Source: Symbiodinium natans (taxonomy: Eukaryota; Sar; Dinophyceae; Suessiales; Symbiodiniaceae). Taken from it: 64,000 nt of DNA. The DNA is taken from positions 1 to 64,000 of the forward strand of contig CAJNDS010000020.1 in assembly GCA_905221605.1 (NCBI GenBank), written 5' to 3'. Both the position numbers and the translations under genes were made by a program. The notes below the pieces were generated by a model. The model ran no database searches, was not told the origin of the DNA, and saw only the letters and a program-made list of their open reading frames with translations. Of this stretch, positions 54,601 to 63,485 are shown piece by piece (the first letter of the stretch is position 1; each line of letters opens with the position of its first letter).

Positions 54601-54671
54601 TTAGGGCGTAGGGCTTAAGAGAGAAGCTGGGAGGTTAGGGCTTGGCGACACCGGGGGGGGTTAGGGTTTAG

Positions 54672-54775
54672 GGTGTAGGGTGTAGGGTGTGGGGTGTGGG
54701 GTGTGGGGTGTGGGGTGTGGGGTGTGGGGTGTGGGGTGTGGGGTGTGGGGTGTGGGGTGTGGGGTGTGGGGCTGG
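54672..54775. repeat. (GTGTGGG)n variant heptamer array
   Basis: About 14 heptamers GGGTGTG following GGGTGTA; it keeps the 7-bp period but has left the telomere sequence. Confidence 0.9.
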
Positions 54776-55589
54776 GGCTTAGGGCTTAGGGTGTGGGGTT
54801 TAGGACAGGGTTGGGGGTAAGGGATGACCGCGCTACCGTGCCACAAGCGTCACATCTGCGCGCGACATTGCCATGGGAAGCTCCAAGCTGAAGAGCTGCT
54901 ATGGAGCGCGCTGCGTACATGAATAGCCCTAAACCCTAAACCCTAAACCCTAAACCCTAAACCCCAAACCCTAAACCCTAAACCCTAAACCCTAAACCCC
55001 TTGTAAACCCTAAACCCTAAACCCGCAAAACCTCAACCCTATGCCCACCCATCGTTCCAGAAGTTGCCAGACTGGGGGTTCCTCGGTAGGGCTGAAGGCT
55101 GAGAATTCATGGCTTCCGCCGTGAACCGTTTAGGGTTTGAGGCCCAGAGGACGGCACCTTTTAGTGGAGTTACGGGTAGGGTAGGCCTTGGGGTTTAGGG
55201 TTTAGGGTTTAGGGTTTAGGGTTTAGGGTTTAGGGTTTAGGGTTCCGGGTATGTAAAACCCCTATCAACCCGATACTTATGAAATCGCCGTTCGCTCGCC
55301 GTTCAGCTCCTTCCACCCTGACGGCTAGCGGGCGGTGTAGAGTTTAGAATTTTGGGCTTAGGGCTTGGGGTTTGGGGTCTAGGGTTCAGGTTTTCGGACA
55401 ACTTCAGGCTTTGGTTCTCAGGGGTGTTTGGGAGCTTTCGGGGTTTCGGGCTCGAGGGGGGTTCAGGGGGCCATTGGGGGTGTGGAGGGGTTAGGGTTTA
55501 GGGTCTAGAGTTTAGTGTTTAGGATTAGGGGGTTTAGGGTTTAGTGTGTAGGGTTCGGGGCTTTAGGGTTTAGGGTTACAGTGCTGAAA

Positions 55590-55675
55590 TCTTTCCCCAC
55601 GCTTGGCACAGGTCCGTTGCCCTGGAGTCGTCGTTGCAGGTGCGACGGGTGGCGTCTCTGAAGTCTTACGCGGTT
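55590..55675 (+). CDS. Putative mini-exon
   Basis: Acceptor GCTTGGCACAG. Two frames are open: RCPGVVVAGATGGVSEVLRG and SVALESSLQVRRVASLKSYA. Left flank is a TTTAGGG array. Frame cannot be chosen. Confidence 0.35.
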
Positions 55676-55711
55676 GAGTGGTTTAGGTTTGAGGGGGTTT
55701 AGGGCTTGCCT

Positions 55712-55810
55712 CCTGATTGCTTAAGAATCCCTCAAAAATGTACTCCTCCTTGTAAGGGCAATATGAGGATTTTTATCTTGTATGTTCTGGGGTTCTTAAG
55801 CCACTAGTAG
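55712..55810. mobile_element. MITE-like element, family I copy 3
   Basis: CTGATTGCTTAAGAATCCC at the left and GGGGTTCTTAAGCCACTAGT at the right. The interior CTTGTAAGGGCAATATGAGG matches the fragment at 17,921-17,993. Confidence 0.75.
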
Positions 55811-55930
55811 TTTAGGACTTAGGACTTAGGGTGTAGGGGTTAGGGTTGAGAGGCACAAAACCATGCAAAGACATCGAATTCCGGGCTGCATGAGTCTTGC
55901 CCTTGGGGTGCCCCTAGTGTGCTACAAGCC

Positions 55931-56042
55931 TACTTGAAGGCTCATGCATACTTATAGGTAGGATTATAAGTACCCTAATGAAGGTTATAAGCATAGTTAC
56001 CCCAGATAACCCAATGAAAAAGTAACCGCGAACCTTCAAGTA
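55931..56042. mobile_element. MITE-like element, family B copy 1
   Basis: 112 bp from TACTTGAAGGCTCATGCATA to GAACCTTCAAGTA; decayed inverted repeats and shared inner TTATAAG words. Confidence 0.65.
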
Positions 56043-56315
56043 CCTGTTGCGCTCACTTCGCGCCGGGAAAGGGATACACCAGCTGCGCAAGTTAACTTCA
56101 AGTATGGCATCACAATAGGAGCCCACAAAAGGGGTACAACTTAACCTTTTCTTCGGAAGCCCAATATGGTCACTTTTTGAAAGCATGGTCCCTTTTGGAG
56201 GTCCTGATTGTAAGGCGGCCCTGCTATTTGGAGGGAACTCACCACATGTGTCTCCACAATGATGTCACCACCAGCACCATGATTTTCCCACTTTCGGTTT
56301 GTAGAGAATATCCCC

Positions 56316-56428
56316 TACTTGGAGGTTCGTGGCACTTATAAGTAGTGTTATGGGCAGGGTAATGACGGTTGTGACCTTACTTGGGGTACTTGTAACCTTA
56401 CCTATAAGTACCCATGAGCCTCCAAGTA
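56316..56428. mobile_element. MITE-like element, family B copy 2
   Basis: 113 bp; TACTTGGAGGTTCGTGGCAC at the left and ACCCATGAGCCTCCAAGTA at the right with inner CTTATAAGTAG / CCTATAAGTA. The best copy of the family. Confidence 0.8.
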
Positions 56429-56589
56429 TAGCTTGGGGTACCAGAAAGGGCCCATACTTTGGAAAGTAGAGGTCGACCCACCCCTGGCCCCATATAGCAA
56501 GCCCTCAACAGCATGTGATTAATAACCTAAACCCTAAACCCTAAACCCCAAACCCCAAACCCTAAACCCTAAACCCTAAACACTTGCGA

Positions 56590-56663
56590 CGACGATTCTG
56601 GATTCTACGCCCCGGAAGAACTCAGGGTTGAAGATTTGAAGATCGTTCAGGAGCTTTACGGCG
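56590..56663. CDS. Putative mini-exon, array-flanked, strand unresolved
   Basis: Plus frame CDDDSGFYAPEELRVEDLKI VQELYG and minus frame AVKLLNDLQIFNPEFFRGVE SRIVVA are both open across 56,581-56,670. The plus donor would be GC. Confidence 0.35.
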
Positions 56664-56794
56664 GCTTAGGGTTTAGGGTTTAGGGTTTAGGGTTTAGGGT
56701 TTAGGGTTTGGGGTTTAGGGTTTAGGGTTTAGGGCTTTAGGGTTTGGGGTTTTGGGTTTAGGGTTTAGGGTTTGGGGTGTGGGGACATGAGCAG

Positions 56795-56854
56795 GCCGAG
56801 TGGCGACGGCAGCGCCAAGAGATCGCCACCTGGGCCAATGGCATCTGCCGCGAG
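56795..56854 (+). CDS. Putative 20-codon mini-exon
   Basis: Acceptor ACATGAGCAG, frame AEWRRQRQEIATWANGICRE, donor GAG|GTGCCA; phase 0 at both ends. Confidence 0.4.
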
Positions 56855-57218
56855 GTGCCAGCTGTTCTTACTGTTGGTTACTAGGAGTTTAGGGTTTAGG
56901 GTTCATGGTTCAGGGACTAGTCTTAGGGTCTTAGGGATTTAGAGTCGTCGGGTTTTAGGATTTAGGGTCTTAGGGTTTTAGGGTTTTAGGGTTTTAGGGT
57001 TTAAGGTGCTAAGGGTTTAGGTCTTAGAGTTTTAGGGTTTCAGGGTTTAGGGTCCTGGGGTTTTAGGGTCTTAGGGCTCTATGGGCTAAGGGTTTAGGGT
57101 TTTAGGGTCTTAGGGTTTAGGGTCTTACAGGGTTTCAGGGTTTAGGGTGTAGGGTTTTCAGGGTTTAGGGTCGTGGGGTCTTTGGGTTTAAGGCTTGGGA
57201 ATGAAGTTTCAAAATCCA

Positions 57219-57285
57219 GGTAGGCCCTTGGGGCATTTCATATTCTCCCTCATTGGATTTAAGAGCATCATCTTCATTTCAAATG
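57219..57285. repeat. Dispersed repeat family G (one of four copies)
   Basis: AGGTAGGCCCTTGGGGCATT, TCATATTCTCCCTCATT and GGATTTAAG. Other copies: 15,093-15,150, 26,757-26,815 and 43,553-43,605. All share AGGTAGGCC..TTGGGA and are on the plus strand. Confidence 0.75.
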
Positions 57286-57539
57286 TGTTTACCCAAGGAG
57301 TGCGAGTCAAACCCTAAAACCCTAAAACCCTAAAACCCTAAGATAGCGAAGGTCACTCCCCCAGTGCCCTTCATGGTGGGACGCAGCTTACTTCCCTAGC
57401 GAGCTCCCTGCTAAGCCGGCCCTTCGGATGCCTACCAAGATGTACGCTCATCCTGTGTTACAGCATGGGTCTAACCCCAATTAAGATATACTAGGCTCTT
57501 GGTATATCCTCTGTCTCTAGGAGTTATTAGGGGCGGAAT

Positions 57540-57665
57540 TCTGGGGAGCGGATTCTCCGCGGATTTTTGCGCAAGGCCCCTCGGATTTTCTCGCGTATTT
57601 TCTTGCGGATTTTCTCGCGGATTTCGCGCGGATTTTTCTTAATACTTGTTTTCCTCTTTGAAAAA
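57540..57665. repeat. Short GCGGATTTTCTCGCG-type tandem repeat
   Basis: Units of about 15 bp containing GGATTTTCTCGC recur about five times. A minus frame reads KNPREIREKIRKKIREKIRG. The following 57,665-57,780 has CGACGTCAGCC twice. Function unknown; not telomere-related. Confidence 0.6.
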
Positions 57666-57779
57666 TCCCCGCCGAAATCAGCGCAAAAATCCCCGTGCGA
57701 CGTCAGCCCCGACGTCAGCCAACACATCCACGCGCCGGAACATCGAAAAAAACCCTGCAAAGTTTGCCCAGATCCCTAG

Positions 57780-58200
57780 TGCCAAGAGTTAATCTGTTGG
57801 GAAAGGTTAACCGCTCTCTGAATCGCCCCTACGAACCCAACATAGAAACCGAACCATCATGAGTCTACCTACGTGACAGGAACTCTCTTGACAAGGAACC
57901 CACCCTCGGGCCCCAACCGCCTGTCGAACCTTCCGGAATCTCCACACAGAACCCATAATATTAGTATTTTACCGGGGCAGCAACCGAATCATCCGGGTCT
58001 TTGAGCCACAGCCTCTGCCTCGAAGAGTTAATCCGGTAGCCCGTGGATTTACCGCTCAAAAAGGCCCTATCTTTGGGGGTTATGTGACCGTGTACAAGCC
58101 TGTCTTGTTCATGCGGTATGACTGGGCAGTAGACTTCTTTCTGGCGGTTGCAAGACTGAGCGAGGTGAGTGACAGCCGCGTGTTGGTGCCACCTCACGGT
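57780..58200. other. Unique sequence without resolved gene
   Basis: About 420 bp free of arrays. A 78-codon minus frame (58,197-57,961; SGKSTGYRINSSRQRLWLKD part) is possible but unsupported by splice signals. Confidence 0.4.
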
Positions 58201-58390
58201 AGTAGAGCCCTAAACCCTAAACCTTAAACCCCTAAACCCCTAAACCCCTAAGCCCGTAAGCCCCAAATCCCCAGATGCCTGACCCCACAGATCCACCCCC
58301 TAAGCCTGCACTTTTTCAGCCTTTAGGTTGCTTCAGGGGCATAAGCCTTATACACCCTAAACCCTAAACCCTAAACCCTACACCCTAAAC

Positions 58391-58500
58391 CCGAGGTTCA
58401 TGGGCACTTCTAAGTAGTGTTATGAGTAGGGTTCTTTATGGTTAGAACCTTACTTAGGGTACTTGTAACCTTACTTGTAAGTGCCCATGAACCTCCAAGT
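58391..58500. mobile_element. MITE-like element, family B copy 3, truncated by array
   Basis: GAGGTTCATGGGCACTTCTA at the left and AAGTGCCCATGAACCTCCAA at the right. The outermost TACTTG is missing at the left, where a CCCTAAA array directly abuts. Confidence 0.8.
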
Positions 58501-58738
58501 GCACCCGCAAGACTGCGCCCAGCATGCAACACCCTCTTTACCGGCCACTGCTACTCACTCAGGTCTGGAACCTGAAACCGCCAAACCCTAAACCCCAAGA
58601 GGCTCCGGATGCTTCAGAGTTTCGGGTAGGACGAGGGGGCCCCAAATGTTTAGGGTTTCGGACCGTTTATCGTATAGCATCCGTAAACCCTAAACCCTAA
58701 ACCCTAAACCCTAAGCCCTAAACCCTAAACCCTAAACC

Positions 58739-58861
58739 CTGACCTCCGGTGCTCCTTCGTGCGCGCTTGCCCGCGGCGCGTCCAGGCACGGAGCCTCCTC
58801 CGGGGACTTCGTGAAGGCTTCGACACGCTGAGCCTGCGGCTCACCCTGAAGCTGAGGCCGG
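58739..58861 (+). CDS. Putative mini-exon, array-flanked
   Basis: Frame DLRCSFVRACPRRVQARSLL RGLREGFDTLSLRLTLKLRP is open over the whole island to G|GTTTAGGG. The acceptor may be CGCGTCCAG inside. GC-rich; other frames are also open. Confidence 0.4.
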
Positions 58862-59921
58862 GTTTAGGGTTTAGGGTTTAGGGTTTAGGGGTTAGGGTTT
58901 AGGGCTTAGGGTTTAGGGTTCAGGGTTCAGGGTCTAGGGTTTAGGGTTTAGGGTTTACTGTAGGGTTTAGGGTTAGGGTTGCTTTGCTTAGTCGGTCATG
59001 TGCAAAAGACCTCTCTACACTTGCGAAAGGCCCCCAAGGTCAGATCCTGTACTGCGCCCTATGCTACTTTGAACCGGAAAAAGTTTATGCCCCCAAAGCA
59101 CTCTTTAGGGTTCATAAACGCCCCCCCAAGGGCTCTGCAAGCTGATGCGATATCCTCTAAATGAGGGCGTGCTTATAGTGGGGTTTCCTAAGTATGAAGG
59201 TCATGTATCATATCAGGGACCTCAGAAAGGGGACCGTCATTTAGGGCGCAGAAAAAGGTAGACAATAAACCCCCAAAGTTGTTCGGGGTTTGCAGAAACT
59301 CAGGCCGGGATTGTTTGCACATGAGGCTTTGAAGGATTGACCCCAAGAGGGGCTGTGTAGCCACCCCACTTTGCGGCCCAAGTATGCACCTGATGCCGGC
59401 GAAGCAGCGGGGATTTAGGGTTTAGGGTTTAGGGTTTAGGGTTTAGGGTTTAGGGTTTAGGGTTTAGGGTTTAGGGTTTAGGGCCGAGGGCCTGAGTGAC
59501 CGGAGCCACACCAGGCACAACTTGTGACATCAGCTGAACTTTCCGGTAGCTCAGTATATATAGGGCCTGTAGGCTTTTAGGCTTAAGGTTTAGCATTTAG
59601 GGAAGGAACTCGCACGAAACCCATTTACATCTGAGAACGGCTGGCAGGCTTCGCCCCCCAGCGCCTTAAACCCCTAAAAGGGCCAAAAAGCAAGAGCACA
59701 AGTCCAAGGTCTCAAACCCTAAACCCTAACCCTAAACCCTAAACCCTAAACCCTAAACCCTAAACCCTAAACCCTAAACCCTAAACCCTAAACCCTAAAC
59801 CCTAAACCCTAAACCCTAAACCCTAAGCCCTAAGCCCTAAGCCCTAAGCCCTAAACCCTAAACCCTAAACCCTAAACCCTACACCCTAAACCCTAAACCC
59901 TAAACCCTAACCACCCCAAAG

Positions 59922-59992
59922 GATCCTGCCACCGAGCCTTCAAGTTTCGAACTTTGATGTGGGCATTTCCAAATACTAGCCAAATACAGGGG
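59922..59992 (+). CDS. Putative mini-exon, array-flanked
   Basis: After CACCCCAAAG the frame reads GSCHRAFKFRTLMWAFPNTS QIQ and ends at GTTTAGG. Confidence 0.4.
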
Positions 59993-60324
59993 GTTTAGGG
60001 GCTTAGGGTTTGGGGTTAAGGGTTTGGGGTTTAGGGTTTAGGGTTTAGGGCTCATCTACCCCAAAAATAATAGAGTCCCCAACAAGGGTGCAACCTAATT
60101 TTTCTGAAGCTCATGTCGCATCTTTCATGTCGCATCTTGGTTGTTTGGTAACCTCGTCCAAGTCCCTCAATCCCTGTACACCCTTTACTGGGTTTTGGAG
60201 TTTTTGGAGTACTATACTTAAGTACATTCTTGTTGGTTCTGGGCTCCGATTATAGCTACGTATACCCAAAAAGTATATACTTTTGTTTTAGGGTTTACTC
60301 CAAAGTAGGGTTTAGGGGATAGGG

Positions 60325-60500
60325 ATTAGGCGCCAGGCACTTGCTTCATCTGGCACATGTCCGGGCCGCGCAGGCCATTCCCCAGGCCCAGACACGGAAC
60401 GGTCCCTAATTTTAACGCTACGCGACCCGCCTCGGCCCGGCCCAGCGCATCCGCGTGAGCATGGTGATTCCGCAGCGCCCAAGTCACTGGACCCCAAGCA
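60325..60500. CDS. Candidate GC-rich exon, strand and frame unresolved
   Basis: Plus frames ALASSGTCPGRAGHSPGPDT (55 codons) and PGTCFIWHMSGPRRPFPRPR, and a minus frame SDLGAAESPCSRGCAGPGRG, are all open, as expected at this GC content. Function unknown. Confidence 0.25.
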
Positions 60501-60689
60501 ATAAGGGTTGGGTTGAGGGTTGAGGGTTGAGGGTTCCGGGTTTATGGTTTATGGTTTGGGATTTGGGGTTGAGGGTTAGTTTAGGGCTCAAGGTTCACGC
60601 TTTGGGGTTGAGGGTTTTTTTGGGTTTAGGGTTCGGCTTGGAGTGATCGTAGGGTTGAGCCAGGCCCTTTAAGGTTTAAGGCGACTCTT

Positions 60690-60892
60690 CGGCATAGTGG
60701 GGAGGGGGGAGGTGGGGTGGGGGGAGGAGAGGGGGGGGGGGTGGGGGGGGGAGGGGGGGGGGGGGGGGGGGAGGGGGTAGCAGGGGGGGGGGGAAGGGGG
60801 TAAGAGGGGGGGGGGCGGGGGGCCCTGCTGGGAGGGGCTTCAACTGCCTCTGGGGCGGGGGGCCCTGCTGGGAGGGGCTTCAACTGCCTCTG
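60690..60892. repeat. G-rich tract and 38-bp direct duplication
   Basis: 60,700-60,817 is largely G. GGGGGCCCTGCTGGGAGGGG followed by CTTCAACTGCCTCTGG occurs twice (about 60,816-60,852 and 60,856-60,892). A Pro-rich minus frame across it is spurious. Confidence 0.85.
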
Positions 60893-60940
60893 GTCCTGGC
60901 GAACCGTCCGCTGGCGGAATCCGGGGGGTATTTATTTGAG

Positions 60941-61045
60941 GCCGGTTCCGAAAAAGGGCTTTGGGTGTGGAGGATTTGGAGGGGGGTGCCTGTACACCTC
61001 CGGCCCGAGGCCTCGGCGGATTCACATCGGCTATCCCTTTTTAGG
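60941..61045 (+). CDS. Putative exon
   Basis: After TTATTTGAG the frame reads GSEKGLWVWRIWRGVPVHLR PEASADSHRLSLF and ends near GTTTGGGG. Confidence 0.35.
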
Positions 61046-61149
61046 GTTTGGGGTTTCGGGTTTCGGCTTTAGGGTTTAGGGTTCATGTCAATCCCTTTCT
61101 TAAGGAATGACCCTCCAATCATATCCCCAGCACAAAGTACTTCTGAGGC

Positions 61150-61185
61150 ATATTCCCTCATTTTAGGGATGGTGTCCCTAAATGA
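61150..61185. other. Short perfect hairpin
   Basis: CCCTCATTTTAGGGA and TCCCTAAATGAGGG pair around GGTG; possibly a remnant of an inverted-repeat element. Confidence 0.6.
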
Positions 61186-61439
61186 GGGATAGTGGCGTCT
61201 CCGTGTCGCAGTACGGCACTGTGTGGATCCTAAACCCTAAACCCTAAACCCTAAACCCTCTATAGACCTAAACCCTAAACTCCACAGGGGGGCAGAAGTG
61301 TTAGGGTGGTGCATTATCCTACTGCAAGCCCGCCCTTAATAAGCCCGGGTAGCAGGTTCTGAAACAACGGCTTTTGGTTGTTGAACCCAGGTCCTGGAGT
61401 CCTTGTTGCTGAAGTTGGGGTTGGGTTTAGGGTTTAAGG

Positions 61440-61655
61440 TTTAGGGTTTAGGGTTTAAGGGTTTAAGGGTTTAAGGGTTTAAGGGTTTAAGGGTTTAAGG
61501 GTTTAAGGGTTTACGGGTTTAAGGGTTTAAGGGTTTAAGGGTTTAAGGGTTTAAGGGTTTACGGGTTTAAGGGTTTACGGGTTTAAGGGTTTAAGGGTTT
61601 AAGGGTTTAAGGGTTTAAGCGTTTAAGGGTGTAAGGGTTTAAGGGTTTAAGGGTG
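61440..61655. repeat. (TTTAAGGG)n octamer array
   Basis: About 26 octamers with occasional TTTACGGG; a homogeneous local variant of the block's unit. Confidence 0.95.
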
Positions 61656-61667
61656 AGGGTTTGAATC

Positions 61668-61735
61668 CGGCTTTTACCCTTGTAGAAGTGTTGCATAAAC
61701 GACATGAAGGCTCTGGCCGGAGAAAGCCCCTATGT
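61668..61735 (+). CDS. Putative mini-exon
   Basis: After ACCCTTGTAG the frame reads KCCINDMKALAGESPYVLSP EA, then TAA inside a CCTAAGCCC array. Left array is TTTAAGGG, right array CCCTAAG, so the usual order is reversed here. Confidence 0.3.
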
Positions 61736-61802
61736 CCTAAGCCCTGAAGCCTAAACCTTAAAAAACCCGAAACCTTAGACCTTATGCCTCAAGCAGAAAC
61801 TC

Positions 61803-61938
61803 TAAGCCCTAAGCCCTAAGCCCTAAGCCCTAAGCCCTAAGCCCTAAGCCCTAAGCCCTAAGCCCTAAGCCCTAAGCCCTAAGCCCTAAGCCCTAAGCCC
61901 TAAGCCCCAAGCGGAAGCCCTAAGCCCTAAGCCCTAGC
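61803..61938. repeat. (CCCTAAG)n variant heptamer array
   Basis: About 18 heptamers with A to G at the last position of CCCTAAA, homogeneous apart from one interruption. Confidence 0.95.
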
Positions 61939-62123
61939 CACCCTCAGCCCGAAAACCTTCTAAAGGTCAACACCCCCCCCCCCCCCCCTCTGACCCCTAA
62001 CCCTAAACCCTAAACCCTAAACCCTAAACCCTAAACCCTAAACCCTAAACCCTAAACCCTAAACCCTAAACCCTAAACCCTAAACCCTAAACCCTAAACC
62101 CTAAACCCCCCATTCGTCTTGAG

Positions 62124-62197
62124 GAGACGGCGGAGATCCGCCCGCCCGCCATGAGCCTCGGGGACTGCCCAGCAGAGGTGGCCCAAGGAGAGTTTTG
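62124..62197 (+). CDS. Putative mini-exon, array-flanked
   Basis: After CATTCGTCTTGAG the frame reads ETAEIRPPAMSLGDCPAEVA QGEF and ends TTTTG|GTTTAGGG. Confidence 0.4.
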
Positions 62198-62642
62198 GTT
62201 TAGGGCTTGGGGTTTAGGGTTTAGGGTTTAGGGTTTAGGGTTTAGGGTTTGGGGTTTGGGGTTTGTGGTTTAGGGTTTGGGGTGTAGGTTTTGGGGTTAA
62301 GGGGTTTGGGGGGTGTAGTCCGCTACCCAAATTAACGACGCTGAAAATTAGGGTTTAGGGGGCTTGGGTTTAACGTCGAAGTTCATCTCTGCTTAAACAG
62401 GGTTGTACAAGGTTGTAAGCAGAAACAACTACAAGTCGTGTCCGGCGACAACTTTGTTTATTCCGGGAACCAAGCCCCCAAGCCCTAAAACCAAACCCTG
62501 AGCCGATGACCATGAAGCTTGCGGGGCTCCCTTTGCTTTGTGAGAACCGGACAGAAAGGAACTGCTCTATCTTGGGATGATCCCCCCCCAGGTTCGAACA
62601 ATCCTAATAGGTAAACCCTAAACCCTAAACCCTAAACCCTAA

Positions 62643-62728
62643 TAGGGATCATAATCGGTGGGTGCTCTCCAGCGTTTGGGTTTACTCCATGGATAGTCCG
62701 GCCGAGGAGATCGACGAGTCCATGTACA
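62643..62728. CDS. Boundary exon, strand unresolved
   Basis: Plus frame DHNRWVLSSVWVYSMDSPAE EIDESM starts after CCCTAATAG and reaches GTACATG. Minus frame RRSPRPDYPWSKPKRWRAPT DYDPY ends at a TAG that is the first array unit. Since the exons to the right are on the minus strand, the minus reading as a C terminus is attractive. Confidence 0.35.
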
Positions 62729-62780
62729 TGTATATGTATGTATATTATAGATAGATAGATAGATAGATATATATACTAGA
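62729..62780. repeat. TATG / TAGA microsatellite
   Basis: TACATGTATATG and (TAGA)n mark the return of the microsatellite-type intron seen at 1-13 kb. Confidence 0.9.
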
Positions 62781-62939
62781 AGAGGGATGGCCCGAAAGCA
62801 TCGATTTGCCGTGCGTTGACTCCATGCACTTGATTCTTTGTAATCGAACTGTATGCACTTGGAGAAATGTATGCCCTTACATGGTTGCATAGTCACTTGT
62901 ACACTGCACTTGTATGCACTGGAACCGCATGGCATTCAA

Positions 62940-63060
62940 GTGTGTGGAGTTGAATGCCATGCACTTGTGGTCAACTCTGTAGACTTTTCATCGGCGTTGA
63001 AGACAACGCCGAGCTCCAGCGGCCGGTCGCGGCACGCACCTGCGCCGGTGCAAGGAAAGA
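62940..63060 (-). CDS. Candidate exon, frame uncertain
   Basis: After TTGCACCGGCGCAG two frames are open: VRAATGRWSSALSSTPMKSL and CRDRPLELGVVFNADEKSTE. The first joins in phase 0 to the exon at 63,143-63,211. Confidence 0.35.
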
Positions 63061-63142
63061 AGCAGAAACCACACAAGCACAAAAACAGACAAAAGAGGTG
63101 GAGTCTAAGTAAGGGCCGTGCATGTTGGTCGCCATGGAATAC

Positions 63143-63211
63143 CTGCGCGCAGAAAACAGCTTCACTTGCAAGTCGGTCGACAAAGGTGCCAATCGTCCCG
63201 GGCGGTCCTAG
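63143..63211 (-). CDS. Candidate 23-codon exon
   Basis: Acceptor GAAAATGCAG, frame LGPPGTIGTFVDRLASEAVF CAQ, donor CAG|GTATTC; phase 0 at both ends. It may follow the ASCH-like exon if that one uses an internal donor. Confidence 0.45.
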
Positions 63212-63485
63212 CTGCATTTTCACACACGCGTGCGTCGCACCGTCATATTAAACAGAGGTGGCCGCGCCGTCGTACTTTCGCAAGACAGCGTCCGTTTGGG
63301 GAACCCACATGTGTATTTGTCTGACATGTGGCACCCGCGCTCCGAATTGACACGCTGCCTTGCAGAGGCTAACCTTTTCATCGCAAGCGCGCCGTCGACT
63401 TGAAATCATGTGCGCCAGCTTCCCACTCCGGGTCGCGTCGCGCTTCCCTCTCCATTCCGGATTGACGTTACTACTTACTACAAAG

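Larger units (their letters stand above)
13648..62642. repeat. 49-kb block of alternating (CCCTAAA)n and (TTTAGGG)n arrays
   Basis: Perfect and near-perfect heptamer arrays, mostly 20-170 bp each, occur in both orientations throughout and nowhere at comparable density outside. The usual order is (CCCTAAA)n, a 50-130 bp GC-rich island, (TTTAGGG)n, then 200-1,500 bp of intron-like sequence with short inverted-repeat elements, then (CCCTAAA)n again. Long pure arrays include 22,180-22,285, 24,717-24,810, 25,260-25,380, 28,497-28,617, 37,965-38,065, 38,444-38,525, 46,520-46,655, 50,240-50,362, 59,720-59,825 and 62,000-62,105. Internal position and mixed orientation exclude a chromosome end. TTTAGGG is the established telomere unit in dinoflagellates and plants. 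Confidence 0.95.

Noticed and set aside
60626..60883. Proline-rich minus-strand frame
   Set aside because: It is the complement of a G-rich tract with a short duplication; no family features.
13648..62642. Chromosome end (true telomere)
   Set aside because: Arrays alternate in orientation, are short, are interrupted by unique DNA and genes, and end before other sequence on both sides.
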